A stretch of DNA of 64,000 nucleotides, taken from contig JBKBLG010000006.1 in assembly GCA_046296295.1 (NCBI GenBank), forward strand, positions 84,207 to 148,206, given 5' to 3'. Of this stretch, positions 7,989-16,314 are shown piece after piece. The DNA comes from UBA10646 sp046296295 (GTDB lineage: Bacteria > Bacteroidota > Bacteroidia > Chitinophagales > Chitinophagaceae). A program made the translations under genes and the position numbers. Each line of letters begins with the position of its first letter. Positions within the stretch are counted from its first letter, which is position 1. The notes under the pieces are model-generated. The model was not told the DNA's origin, searched no databases, and was given only the letters and a program-made list of their open reading frames with translations.

Positions 7989-8504
7989 TTACTTCAATTG
8001 TAATTGTAGTTTAGTAGTTGCCCAAACCAAGTCTAATTCGCCTTTATCAGTTACAATAAAAGTCATACGTTCTGCGAATTCACTTGCTTGTTGTGCTGGT
8101 ACGGTAACACGCAGCACATCGTCGGTTTCATTGTAATTCATACTACCCCACTGGTTCCATGTTCTGTTGAAAATAAATATCCATTCTTTTTCGCCTGGTA
8201 TGGTGAATAAACCATACTTACCTGCGGGTAGGGCTTGGCCATTTACCGTAAGGTTAGCACTTGTTTCAAACACTGTGGCTTCGTTAGCACCAGTACGCCA
8301 CACTTTACCGAAAGGTGCTATGTCTTTGCCAATAGTACGGCCTTTTACTGCCGGCTGGCTGTAGTTAATACTTACTTGGGTGCCGCTGGCTAAGGTTACT
8401 TTGGCTTCGGCAGGTGGGCTAGGTCGCTTGCTTTTGTCTTGCTGACCAAAGCAAGCGGTGGTAGTGGTGGCAATTACTGCCAAAGTGGTAATGAATAATC
8501 GCAT
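7989..8504 (-). CDS. Secreted DUF2911 protein
   Basis: 171 residues. The first 20 residues are a signal peptide ending near CFGQ. The mature part carries the DUF2911 pattern: VSINYSQPAVKGRTIG, FGKVWRTGANEATVFETS, LPAGKYGLFTIPGEKEWIFIFNRTWNQWG. This is a beta-sandwich family common in Bacteroidota with no known activity; presumably periplasmic. An exact copy of the dispersed motif (8240-8253) encodes the NLTVNG part of SANLTVNGQALPAG. Confidence 0.85.
   Translation of the reverse strand: MRLFITTLAVIATTTTACFGQQDKSKRPSPPAEAKVTLASGTQVSINYSQPAVKGRTIGKDIAPFGKVWRTGANEATVFETSANLTVNGQALPAGKYGLFTIPGEKEWIFIFNRTWNQWGSMNYNETDDVLRVTVPAQQASEFAERMTFIVTDKGELDLVWATTKLQLQLK
8240..8253 (-). repeat. Dispersed motif, exact copy inside the DUF2911 gene
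   Basis: CATTTACCGTAAGG on the plus strand; on the coding strand it is read in the LTVN frame. Confidence 0.8.
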
Positions 8505-8522
8505 ATACTTGGTTTTATGGTG

Positions 8523-8993
8523 TTATAGAGGTTGGGCTGCTACTTTAACAACTACTTTTTTCACTGAACTGGTGGTTACACCATCAGCATGTAAGTTAGG
8601 CATGTGAGCATCGGTTTCTGTGAAAAAAATAGCTATCATTCCTGCTGTAATTACACTATGAAATGTTGGCCTTTCGGCAAATAGCATATAATCGGCATCA
8701 GCGTCGTAAGCTTTCGATGGTGTTTCGTTAGTAACCATTAAATGCCCCATTTGTTCTGTTCCGCTAACAATAAACTGAATGTCAATATATTTTTTGTGTG
8801 CTTCGCATTGTTCGTTTGCTGCGTCAATAGTGTCGTATTCGTTCACAATAGCAAATAGCTGCTCGCCATCAATAGTATATTTACCTTTTGGTAAATGAGT
8901 TAAATCAGTAGTTTGTAAATAATTAAAAGCCTTGCTAAATAATGGATGTAGCTGTTCGTAGCGATGTGCATTTGCAAGTGTATCTATAATCAT
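8523..8993 (-). CDS. YhcH/YjgK/YiaL family protein
   Basis: 156 residues of the DUF386 cupin-like family. Conserved blocks are GKYTIDGEQLFAIVNEYDT, HKKYIDIQFIVSGTEQMG, and the metal-site region FFTETDAHMPNL with its His. In E. coli, YhcH lies in the sialic acid operon, and YiaL and EbgC are relatives, so a sugar epimerase or mutarotase role is suspected. No sugar catabolic genes flank it here. It is 19 bp upstream of the DUF2911 gene on the same strand. Confidence 0.85.
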   Translation of the reverse strand: MIIDTLANAHRYEQLHPLFSKAFNYLQTTDLTHLPKGKYTIDGEQLFAIVNEYDTIDAANEQCEAHKKYIDIQFIVSGTEQMGHLMVTNETPSKAYDADADYMLFAERPTFHSVITAGMIAIFFTETDAHMPNLHADGVTTSSVKKVVVKVAAQPL

Positions 8994-9002
8994 ATAAAAA
9001 TA

Positions 9003-9659
9003 TTAATTAGTTATTTTTTGTTGCAACCATTGGCTTACAATACTAGCGTTGTTCATAATCATTAAGTGTGTACCGCCGCGAACTAAGGTGGCATTTTTAA
9101 TGAGAAAGGCAGGCAATAGTTTATCGGCAGTGCCATGTATGCGTTCAATATTAGCAGGTACTGTACGATTGCTCCAGTGCATAATAGCATCTATTGCCCA
9201 TTGGGTGAATAGTGGATTGCTTGCCGCAATAATACCTTTCAATGAAGTTTCTACAGTACCTTTCTTAGGGCCTAGAAACCAACGCAGCAGTAAATTGTAT
9301 CGATTACTTTGTGCAAATGGTGACCAACGATAAGCTGGTATATACTTGCCCACCTTAAGCCATAAAGGAAATTCATGTGTACCCGTGTTGCTGCTAATTA
9401 AATAGCCTTTGCTGTTAGGATATTGCTTACATATTTCCGTAACTAGCATGCCGCCAAACGATAATCCAACGAGGGTAGCATCGTTAGGTATTTGCCGTAA
9501 GGCATGTAAGCGTAAAGCATATTCGGCAAGTGTTTCCTGTGGCTGTGGGGGTTCCCATGCTACGAATATAGGTTCGCACCAATCGAGCGTTAGCAGTTCA
9601 AAGGTTTGCTTATTTGCACCTAATCCGCTAAAAAAGTAAACTATTGGTTTTGTTGGCAT
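9003..9659 (-). CDS. Alpha/beta hydrolase
   Basis: 218 residues from ATG at 9659; the earlier in-frame TTG is less likely. The nucleophile elbow GLSFGG supplies Ser. Candidates for the other catalytic residues are Asp in HGTADKLLP and His in RGGTHLMIMNNA. The N-terminal YFFSGLGANKQTFELL resembles the oxyanion-hole region. The protein has no signal peptide and is probably a cytoplasmic esterase or thioesterase of unknown substrate. It begins 38 bp from the divergent RDD-family gene. Confidence 0.82.
   Translation of the reverse strand: MPTKPIVYFFSGLGANKQTFELLTLDWCEPIFVAWEPPQPQETLAEYALRLHALRQIPNDATLVGLSFGGMLVTEICKQYPNSKGYLISSNTGTHEFPLWLKVGKYIPAYRWSPFAQSNRYNLLLRWFLGPKKGTVETSLKGIIAASNPLFTQWAIDAIMHWSNRTVPANIERIHGTADKLLPAFLIKNATLVRGGTHLMIMNNASIVSQWLQQKITN
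9489..9502 (-). repeat. Dispersed motif, near copy inside the hydrolase gene
   Basis: TATTTGCCGTAAGG; two differences from the consensus complement. On the coding strand it is read CTTACGGCAAATA in the gene for the hydrolase. Confidence 0.5.
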
Positions 9660-9684
9660 GTTACAGTTGCACAAAGTACCTACC

Positions 9685-9692
9685 TATTTTTG
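9685..9692 (+). promoter_or_regulatory. -7 element directly before the RDD gene (probable leaderless mRNA)
   Basis: TATTTTTG matches TAnnTTTG and ends 5 nt before the ATG at 9698. Transcription would begin at or next to the start codon. Confidence 0.5.
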
Positions 9693-9697
9693 TAGTT

Positions 9698-10078
9698 ATG
9701 AAATCTAATGTTGGCGTTGGCGCTCGCGTGTTAAGCTTTTTAGTAGATACCATTTTGGTATTCATTGTAAGCATGTTAATTCATCGATTGCACCGCTTTT
9801 ATGTATTTTATTACAAAACCCCATTCATCAAATACTATTGGTTTTTTTGGGGCACATTAGTTTTGTACTACTTCGCTTGGGAGTTACTTACAAGTCGTAC
9901 GCCGGGTAAGTATATTAATCTTACAAAGGTGGTAACACTGAACGGTGATAAGCCCAATGTGCTGCAATTATTTGTTCGTAGCATTACCCGAATATTGTTA
10001 GTTGATCCATTTTTTATTCCTTTCTGGGGTGTTACACTACACGATAAATTGAGCAAAACAAAAGTGATAGAGGCATAA
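9698..10078 (+). CDS. RDD family membrane protein
   Basis: 126 residues with three hydrophobic segments. The first helix begins GVGARVLSFLVDTILVF, with the Arg and Asp of the RDD pattern. The second is around YYWFFWGTLVLYYFAWELL, followed by TSRTPGKYINLTKVV, a conserved turn in the family. The third is near VDPFFIPFWGV. Function unknown; some RDD members have been linked to ion transport. ATG at 9698 was chosen because the only upstream alternative is TTG and the first helix then starts at the usual place. Confidence 0.82.
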   Translation: MKSNVGVGARVLSFLVDTILVFIVSMLIHRLHRFYVFYYKTPFIKYYWFFWGTLVLYYFAWELLTSRTPGKYINLTKVVTLNGDKPNVLQLFVRSITRILLVDPFFIPFWGVTLHDKLSKTKVIEA

Positions 10079-10081
10079 TAC

Positions 10082-10118
10082 ACTTTCGGTAAATGTAACT
10101 TATACCTTACGGTAAATG
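10082..10118 (+). repeat. Two direct copies of the dispersed motif before hscA
   Basis: A degenerate copy (10082-10095) and an exact copy CCTTACGGTAAATG (10105-10118), in the same orientation in the RDD-hscA spacer. Confidence 0.75.
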
Positions 10119-10188
10119 GTATTTTGCTGTTTCCGTAACAGTAAAGCATGTATTTGTTCGCATCTTTGCAGCCTGAAAAAAAATAATC

Positions 10189-12057
10189 ATGGCAAAAATT
10201 GCTATTAATATAGCCACAGGAAGCTTGCAACAAGCTGAAATGATTGTGGGAATTGATTTAGGCACAACGAATAGTTTGGTAGCGATTATACATCCGGAAA
10301 GTAAGCAGCCAATTGCTTTGAAAGAGCATGATAGTAGCAGTTTGGTGCCAAGTGTGGTACATTTTGATAATTTAGGTAATGCTATTGTAGGCGAATCGGC
10401 AAAGCAGTATTTGATTACTGACCCGGCAAATACCATTTTTTCAGCAAAGCGATTAATGGGCAAAAGCTTTAACGACATCAAGCAAAACGCCGATTTTTTC
10501 ACTTATAAAGTAATTGACGACGATACTGAGAGCCTCGTTAAGGTGCAAGTAGGAGATAAGTTTTATAGTCCTATTGAACTGTCGAGTTTTATTTTAAAAG
10601 AACTCAAACAGCGAGCCGAGCATATTCTTAAAACACCGGTAACCAAAGCAGTTATTACCGTGCCTGCGTATTTTAACGATGCTCAGCGCCAAGCCACACG
10701 CGATGCCGGCAAGCTTGCAGGCTTAGATGTATTACGTATTGTGAACGAACCAACTGCGGCAAGCTTAGCGTATGGTTTAGGTACCAATACCAACGATGCT
10801 AGCACCATAGCCGTGTACGATTTAGGCGGCGGTACTTTTGATGTAAGTATTCTAAGTATTGAAAATGGTGTATTTGAGGTATTAAGTACCAATGGCGATA
10901 CTTATTTGGGTGGCGATGATATTGATCGGTTGTTAGTACACCATTTCATGGAGCAATTTGCATTAAATTCAACTGAACTCGCAACAGATAAAGTGCTTAC
11001 TCAAGAGTTGCGTTTATTAGCCGAAACTTGTAAAAAAGCATTAAGCTCCAATACTGTTTTTGAAACAACTTTCCGGGGCGAAAATATTCGTGTAGAACGT
11101 AGTTTCTTTGAGCAACTAATACAGCCCATCATCGATAAAACATTGGCTTGTTGTAAGCAAGCTGTAGCCGATGCTGGTATTACTATCGCAGCTATTGAGC
11201 ATGTAGTAATGGTGGGTGGTAGTACGCGTATTCCTGCCATTAAAGCAGCTGTAAGTAATTTCTTTCAGAAGCCTGTTAACGATACTGTTAACCCCGATGA
11301 GGTTGTTGCTTTAGGTGCTGCTGTACAAGCAGATATTCTGGCGGGTAACAATAAAGATTTTTTGTTGCTAGATATTACGCCACTAAGCTTAGGTATTGAA
11401 ACAATGGGTGGATTAATGGATGTATTGATACCTCGTAATTCAAAAATTCCTACCAAAGTTGGAAGGCAGTATACTACTAGTAAAGATGGACAGTCGGGTA
11501 TGCGTATCTCAGTATATCAAGGCGAGCGTGATATGGTTAAAGATAATCGTAAGTTAGCCGAGTTTAACCTTACTGGTATACCAGCTATGCCTGCCGGCTT
11601 GCCCAAAGTAGAAGTTAGTTTTCTAGTTAATGCCGATGGCATTTTAGTTGTAACTGCTAAGGAACTTCGTAGCGGTGTTGAACAAAGTATTGAGGTGAAA
11701 CCGCAGTATGGACTTACCGATGCCGATGTAGAACAAATGTTATTGGATAGCATTACCCATGCAAAAGATGATATGCAATTGAGAGTCTTAGTAGAAGCTA
11801 GAACCGAAGGTGAACAGTTGCTTGGGCAAACGGAGAAGTTTCTAAGCAAGCATGCCAACGCATTAACACAAGATGAATTGCTGAACACTGCAGCAGCAAT
11901 GCAGGCTTTGCAATTAGCAATTACAATGGACGATAAAGATTTGATTCATCAAAAAATTGAGCAACTCAATGAAATAAGTCGGCCTTATGCAGAACGTGTA
12001 ATGGATAGTGCCATTGCTCATGCTATGAAGGGTAAAAAGGTAGAAGATGAATTATAA
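10189..12057 (+). CDS. hscA: HscA-type Hsp70 chaperone (Fe-S cluster assembly)
   Basis: An Hsp70 of 622 residues that resembles HscA more than DnaK. It has a N-terminal lead INIATGSLQQAEMIVGIDLGTT, phosphate loop DLGTTNS, ANTIFSAKRLMG, ITVPAYFNDAQRQATRDAGKLAGL, the linker DITPLSLGIETMGG and a short C-terminal lid without the DnaK acidic tail. HscA with HscB releases Fe-S clusters from IscU, binding its LPPVK motif. No iscU or hscB is adjacent, so the partners must be encoded elsewhere. The family call is certain. The HscA subtype rests on the N-terminal pattern and length. Confidence 0.88.
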   Translation: MAKIAINIATGSLQQAEMIVGIDLGTTNSLVAIIHPESKQPIALKEHDSSSLVPSVVHFDNLGNAIVGESAKQYLITDPANTIFSAKRLMGKSFNDIKQNADFFTYKVIDDDTESLVKVQVGDKFYSPIELSSFILKELKQRAEHILKTPVTKAVITVPAYFNDAQRQATRDAGKLAGLDVLRIVNEPTAASLAYGLGTNTNDASTIAVYDLGGGTFDVSILSIENGVFEVLSTNGDTYLGGDDIDRLLVHHFMEQFALNSTELATDKVLTQELRLLAETCKKALSSNTVFETTFRGENIRVERSFFEQLIQPIIDKTLACCKQAVADAGITIAAIEHVVMVGGSTRIPAIKAAVSNFFQKPVNDTVNPDEVVALGAAVQADILAGNNKDFLLLDITPLSLGIETMGGLMDVLIPRNSKIPTKVGRQYTTSKDGQSGMRISVYQGERDMVKDNRKLAEFNLTGIPAMPAGLPKVEVSFLVNADGILVVTAKELRSGVEQSIEVKPQYGLTDADVEQMLLDSITHAKDDMQLRVLVEARTEGEQLLGQTEKFLSKHANALTQDELLNTAAAMQALQLAITMDDKDLIHQKIEQLNEISRPYAERVMDSAIAHAMKGKKVEDEL

Positions 12058-12091
12058 TAATGCAACGTAAGGCTTTGCAAATACAAACAAC

Positions 12092-12124
12092 ATAATGGGG
12101 CTGCGGAGCAGCCCCATTATTATT
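12092..12124. terminator. Bidirectional terminator between hscA and the YfhO-like gene
   Basis: A 13-bp perfect stem (12092-12104 with 12108-12120; core GGGGCTGC/GCAGCCCC) with a 3-nt loop between convergent genes. Confidence 0.85.
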
Positions 12125-14141
12125 AATAAGAACGTTTATAAATAATAACTATAACCATAATAAATGCCGTGAGCAAGCTAACCCAACATAGCACTCGCCA
12201 CATCGGATTATTAAATTGAAATTCAACAACATTTTCTCCTTCATTAATAGCAACAGACATAAAAGCTGCATTAAAAGTATTAACTGATGTTGCTTTTCCA
12301 TTGATGGTAGCCTTCCAGCCGGGGTATATGTTCTGTAGTAAGAAAAGTGTATCTGGTTGCTTTGCATTCACATTTACCGTAAGGTGTGTGGTTCTGTAAC
12401 TTGTTAATTGAAGTGCAGTATTATTAGCTGTATGAATAAATGGCTTAGCAAGTATTGAAGCTGCATGGTTACTGGTTAGAAATTTTTCTGTTGCAGTTAA
12501 GTAAAATGGGTAATCGGTAATGGTATCATTGCCAATATACTGATGGTAATAGCTGGCACTACCGATCGTTTTTAAGATTGTACTATCCCATATTGGATTG
12601 CTTAGAATGGGGGTCAGCGGTGGTGCAGGAATACCCGCTTTCGTGTTGTTATTCAAATAGCTTTGAATGCTTTGTAGGGTAGTGCGTCCTACACCTGTAA
12701 TGGGGGTAAGTAAGCAAGTATGTACAATTAAATCGGCCACAACAATGGCACTGAGCCAATTAGCATTTTTCCGAAAACTCCAGGCATACCATATCGCAAA
12801 AACAGCGGTTATTGCTACACTTACTAGCAGGCCATTTCTAAAGTTAAGTGCACTGAGCCATTGCTTTGCGCTATTGTATAAATTTTGATTGATATTGGTA
12901 TTTGTATTTCCTTGAAATAAAAGAAAATAAAATCCAATGACCGCTGCTAAAGCAGTAATGTATGTGAATTTTTTTGCAACGATTTGGTGCCGCTCGGGAT
13001 GGGTAAGCCAATGTTGTAACCCCCAACCTGCCATGATGCAAATACTCAGTTGAATAAACACTCTAAATTCTCCATTTACACGTATATAGTTCATGCCTGG
13101 TAAGTACCAATGAGCCCACATTTTAACAGTGCCACCAACAGCTATCAGTAACGCAACGCCAGATGCTACACCTAGCATGCGAGCCCATTGTTGGTTACTC
13201 CTAAAGCCGCTATAAACTGCCATCACACCAATCAACGAACAATATATATTACGCATAGAAACATCGTTCCCAAACCATTCTAATTGTTGACTCGCACCAG
13301 AAAAAGGGAAAAGTAATGTAATGAAGCTTGCTAATGAAAAGTGACTTTCTCCAAAAGCATCGGTACTGCTTACAGGCTGGTTACGAACATGATAAGGCAA
13401 TATTTCTTTGTATGCATACAACATGGGGCTGGCAAGTAAGGCACAAACAACCAAGCTTAACAGCAGGTAACCAAAAAATGATAATGGAGATTCACTTGCG
13501 TAAATGAGAAAGCATACAATAACACCAAAAAAATATAAAGCTCCAATAGGCAATGCTGGGTGGCCACCTGCAATACACATATAGCCTGCAAATGCAAGCA
13601 GCAAAGCATTAAGAATATTCGATTGCTGTTGTAGGCGTACCAAACAATGTATTAACCATGGAAAGAAGCATGCTGTTGTAATAAAATTAAAATGCTGAAG
13701 GTGCCCTACAAAAAAACCACTGCACATGTACATACAGCCTACCAATAAGGCAACTCTAGTTTTCCAACCTAAAAATATGCCAAGCCTAAACATGCTAACC
13801 CCAGCAATATAGAGATACACTAATAGCTCTGCTGTAAAACTGTACACATTATAACCAATGGCACCAAATAGCCATGTAATAGGGTTGTAATAAGCAAAAC
13901 CCATATCGGCATACAGCGGTAATCCAAAATTCATATAAGGATTCCACATAGTGCTGTTGCCACTTAGAAGTGCATGACTAAAAAACCATTTGTTGGGAAA
14001 GTTATCTGTGAATGCATCGTTTTTTAAAGAGAAGTGAAATGAACTCAGCGGTAGGTAAGCCAAAAAAAGTACCAACAGCAACCAAACATAAGGTTGTATC
14101 TTCTTTTTATTGAAAATGGCAGCGATGTTGAGGTTGAGCAT
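12123..14141 (-). CDS. YfhO family multi-pass membrane protein
   Basis: 672 residues from ATG at 14141; a GTG six codons earlier is less likely. About a dozen hydrophobic helices are followed by a C-terminal soluble beta domain (about 580-640, with FLLQNIYPGWKATINGK and NEGENVVEFQF), then one last helix. The start region YLPLSSFHFSLKNDAFTDNFPNKWFFSHALLSG and GNSTMWNPYMNFGLPLYAD are typical of YfhO, a GT-C-like family linked in Firmicutes to glycosylation of lipoteichoic acid. In Bacteroidota the substrate is unknown. It lies 10 bp downstream of ribE. A motif copy (12371-12384) encodes HLTVNV. Confidence 0.8.
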   Translation of the reverse strand: MLNLNIAAIFNKKKIQPYVWLLLVLFLAYLPLSSFHFSLKNDAFTDNFPNKWFFSHALLSGNSTMWNPYMNFGLPLYADMGFAYYNPITWLFGAIGYNVYSFTAELLVYLYIAGVSMFRLGIFLGWKTRVALLVGCMYMCSGFFVGHLQHFNFITTACFFPWLIHCLVRLQQQSNILNALLLAFAGYMCIAGGHPALPIGALYFFGVIVCFLIYASESPLSFFGYLLLSLVVCALLASPMLYAYKEILPYHVRNQPVSSTDAFGESHFSLASFITLLFPFSGASQQLEWFGNDVSMRNIYCSLIGVMAVYSGFRSNQQWARMLGVASGVALLIAVGGTVKMWAHWYLPGMNYIRVNGEFRVFIQLSICIMAGWGLQHWLTHPERHQIVAKKFTYITALAAVIGFYFLLFQGNTNTNINQNLYNSAKQWLSALNFRNGLLVSVAITAVFAIWYAWSFRKNANWLSAIVVADLIVHTCLLTPITGVGRTTLQSIQSYLNNNTKAGIPAPPLTPILSNPIWDSTILKTIGSASYYHQYIGNDTITDYPFYLTATEKFLTSNHAASILAKPFIHTANNTALQLTSYRTTHLTVNVNAKQPDTLFLLQNIYPGWKATINGKATSVNTFNAAFMSVAINEGENVVEFQFNNPMWRVLCWVSLLTAFIMVIVIIYKRSY
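12371..12384 (-). repeat. Dispersed motif, exact copy in the YfhO-like gene
   Basis: CATTTACCGTAAGG; read LTVN on the coding strand. Confidence 0.8.
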
Positions 14142-14151
14142 AGTTACTACA

Positions 14152-14757
14152 TTAAGCACCTTTCATGAATTGTTGTACCTCAATATGGCGTTGTAGGTAT
14201 TTGCCGAGCATGTCAAACTCAATGTTAACAATAGCACCTTCTTGTATCTGTTGCAGGTTAGTATGCTCAAAAGTATATGGTATTATTGCCACGGTAAGCT
14301 CGTTTAAAGTTACATTAAACGCTGTTAAGCTAATACCATTAATAGCAATGCTTCCTTTTTCTATTACCAAAGCCGCAAATTGCTTCGGAAATTGAAAAGT
14401 GAATTCCCAACTACCTTCTAATGTTTTCATTCTAGTGCAAATAGCCGTAGTGTCAACATGGCCTTGAACAATGTGTCCATCAAGCCGCCCATGCATAGGC
14501 AGGCATCGTTCAATATTTACCAAATGGCCTACATTCCATGTTCCAAGGTTGGTTTTCCGTAATGTTTCTTCAATAGCAGTTACACGATGGCTTGATCCGT
14601 TAACAGCTTCTACGGTAAGGCATACGCCATTGTGGCTAACACTTTGATCTATCTTCAGTGTTTCAGAAAGGTTGCTTGTAATCCAAAAAGTTTGGTTGGT
14701 GCCTTGTTGCTCTATGTGGGTAATTGTTCCTACTGTTTCTATAATTCCTGTAAACAT
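14152..14757 (-). CDS. ribE: Riboflavin synthase, alpha subunit
   Basis: Catalyses dismutation of two 6,7-dimethyl-8-ribityllumazine molecules to riboflavin. It has 201 residues with the two-fold lumazine-binding repeat. The first half starts MFTGIIETVGTI, with SVSHNGVCLTVEAV and GHLVNIERCLPMHGRLDGHIVQGHVD; the second half has KGSIAINGISLTAF and a tail with NIEFDMLGKYLQRH. MFTGIIE is the conserved family start, which fixes the ATG at 14757. ribF lies 40 kb away, so the pathway is scattered. Confidence 0.96.
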   Translation of the reverse strand: MFTGIIETVGTITHIEQQGTNQTFWITSNLSETLKIDQSVSHNGVCLTVEAVNGSSHRVTAIEETLRKTNLGTWNVGHLVNIERCLPMHGRLDGHIVQGHVDTTAICTRMKTLEGSWEFTFQFPKQFAALVIEKGSIAINGISLTAFNVTLNELTVAIIPYTFEHTNLQQIQEGAIVNIEFDMLGKYLQRHIEVQQFMKGA

Positions 14758-14860
14758 GTGCTCGTTATCGGTAATGGTTTCAAAACTGCAACATACAAAC
14801 AATTCAGCTAGGGTTTCATTTACGTAAGTGCATGTATTTGTGTAAAATGGTAAAAATTAT

Positions 14861-14890
14861 TTTGCTATACAAAATCACTGCTTATTTTTG
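14861..14890 (+). promoter_or_regulatory. Bacteroidota-type promoter of rpsU
   Basis: TTTG (14861-14864), an 18-nt spacer, then TATTTTTG (14883-14890), matching the consensus exactly. The leader before the ATG at 14926 is about 30 nt. Confidence 0.75.
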
Positions 14891-14910
14891 CACTCCAAAA
14901 TTTTTCATAA

Positions 14911-14918
14911 AAGGAGGT
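14911..14918 (+). promoter_or_regulatory. Strong Shine-Dalgarno sequence of rpsU
   Basis: AAGGAGGT lies 7 nt before the rpsU ATG. Such a full SD is exceptional in this window; for example tuf, rplK, rplL and rpmE2 have none. In Flavobacterium johnsoniae the anti-SD is sequestered by bS21 with neighbouring proteins on the ribosome, and rpsU keeps a strong SD so that bS21-deficient ribosomes translate it preferentially. The same loop is inferred here. Confidence 0.85.
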
Positions 14919-14925
14919 ATATACC

Positions 14926-15123
14926 ATGTTAATTATCGATTCTAAAGACTGCGAAAACATAGATAAGGCCCTCAAAAAGTACAAGAAAAAGTTCGAGAAG
15001 AGCAAAACCTTGTTGCAGTTACGTGAGCGTCAAAGCTTCACTAAGCCATCTGTGCGTCGTCGTCAAGAAGTGTTAAAAGCTGTGTACAAGCAGCAAATTA
15101 ACAGCGGTAAGTTAGAGGCATAA
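14926..15123 (+). CDS. rpsU: Small ribosomal subunit protein bS21
   Basis: 65 residues: MLIIDSKDCENIDKALKKYK, then LLQLRERQSFTKPSVRRRQEV, which is the basic bS21 pattern. bS21 sits on the platform beside the 3' end of 16S rRNA. In Bacteroidota it helps hide the anti-Shine-Dalgarno sequence, so its own strong SD implies translational autoregulation. It heads a translation block with xerC, hpf, tRNAs and tuf. A perfect hairpin terminator follows immediately. Confidence 0.96.
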   Translation: MLIIDSKDCENIDKALKKYKKKFEKSKTLLQLRERQSFTKPSVRRRQEVLKAVYKQQINSGKLEA

Positions 15124-15154
15124 TTACTACGGTAAATATCCACAAACATACTTG

Positions 15155-15190
15155 AAGTAGCCTAGAGCATTAGCTTTAGGCTACTTTTTT
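15155..15190 (+). terminator. Terminator of rpsU abutting the xerC start codon
   Basis: A 14-bp stem with ATTA loop (15155-15168 with 15173-15186, one G-U pair; outer AAGTAGCCTA/TAGGCTACTT) ending in TTTTTT at 15185-15190. The xerC ATG begins at 15191, so no space is left for a separate leader. Confidence 0.8.
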
Positions 15191-16081
15191 ATGTCATCAC
15201 CCGATATTTTAGAGGCTTTTTTCAATTATCTGCGTTTCGAAAAACGTTACAGTAACCATACTGTTACAGCTTACACCAACGATTTGCTCCAGTGCAAGGC
15301 ATTTTTTGATAGTCAATTTGGTGGTATTGATTGGCTCACATTAACGCCAGGCTTAGCTCGCAGTTGGCTAGCCGATCTAAAAGAAGAAGGTAATAGCACT
15401 AAAACCATTCACCGCAAGCTTAGTAGCTTAAAATCACTGTATAAATTTTTACTCAAAAAACAGTACCTCACCGCAACACCATTAGCAACCATTGTAGCTC
15501 CAAAGTTCAATAAACGATTGCCGCAGTTTGTGGAAAGAGAACAGATGGAGCGGCTGCTGTATCAAATCAAGTTTCCAGATACATGGTCTGGTGTTACGCA
15601 ACGTTTATTATTGGCAACATTTTACAATACAGGCGTTCGTTTGAGCGAACTTGTACATTTAACCATCGATAGGGTAGATGTTGCACAACAACAAATAAAA
15701 GTAATTGGCAAGGGTAATAAAGAACGTATCATACCCATATCGCCTAAGTTGGCACAAGCGTTTCGCCATTATATACAAGAGCGTGCCACTAAGCAGCCAC
15801 AAAACATGCAGTTATTCATATTAGAAACGGGCAAGCCTGTGTATGCCAAATGGGTATACCTTGCGGTAAATGAAGCCCTCGCACAAGTAACCACACTTAA
15901 GAAAAAAAGCCCACATATACTAAGGCATAGTTTTGCTACGCATCTTCTCAACGAAGGAGCCGATTTAAATGCCGTTAAAGAATTGTTGGGCCACAGCAGT
16001 TTAGCTGCCACGCAAGTGTACACACACAATAACATTGAGCGTTTGAAGGCAGCCTTTCAAAAAGCACATCCAAAGGCATAA
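15191..16081 (+). CDS. xerC: Tyrosine recombinase XerC/XerD
   Basis: 296 residues. The N-terminal core-binding domain (FFNYLRFEKRYSNHTVTAYTNDL) is followed by the catalytic domain with all active-site residues: Arg in NTGVRLSELV, Lys in VIGKGNKER, His-x-x-Arg in HILRHSFATH, His in LGHSSLAATQ, and Tyr in QVYTHNNIERL. It resolves chromosome dimers at dif together with its partner under FtsK control; ftsK lies 14 kb upstream. Whether it is XerC or XerD cannot be settled from one copy. The ATG at 15191 is the only plausible start, since the next Met is past residue 110. A motif variant encodes YLAVNE. Confidence 0.92.
   Translation: MSSPDILEAFFNYLRFEKRYSNHTVTAYTNDLLQCKAFFDSQFGGIDWLTLTPGLARSWLADLKEEGNSTKTIHRKLSSLKSLYKFLLKKQYLTATPLATIVAPKFNKRLPQFVEREQMERLLYQIKFPDTWSGVTQRLLLATFYNTGVRLSELVHLTIDRVDVAQQQIKVIGKGNKERIIPISPKLAQAFRHYIQERATKQPQNMQLFILETGKPVYAKWVYLAVNEALAQVTTLKKKSPHILRHSFATHLLNEGADLNAVKELLGHSSLAATQVYTHNNIERLKAAFQKAHPKA
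15859..15872 (+). repeat. Dispersed motif, G variant inside xerC
   Basis: CCTTGCGGTAAATG, read LAVN, the same frame as the LTVN copies. Confidence 0.7.
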
Positions 16082-16314
16082 GTATTCAAGTTAACAGCAT
16101 TAGCACACGTAAAAAGCTGTATTTCATCAGTTAAAAACACTGAAAAAAATCACCCTATTTTTTCGTTAAAAACTTATTCGAAACAGATAAAAAAGTTGGT
16201 GTTACCAAATTGTTACGTTACCTTGAACACATAAACACGATAGCTTATGTAGTAGAAAATTACACTCAAAAGTTCTTTAAAATTTAGATTATTCACCGTT
16301 TAAAACAGCGTGTT

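Noticed and set aside
9644..9697. Upstream TTG start for the RDD gene
   Set aside because: It would overlap the divergent hydrolase gene start and place the -7 element inside the coding region; the family start fits ATG at 9698.
15191..16081. The tyrosine recombinase as a phage or island integrase next to tRNA genes
   Set aside because: Its size, domain pattern and place between rpsU and hpf match the housekeeping XerC/D gene. No phage genes or tRNA 3'-end duplications are seen.
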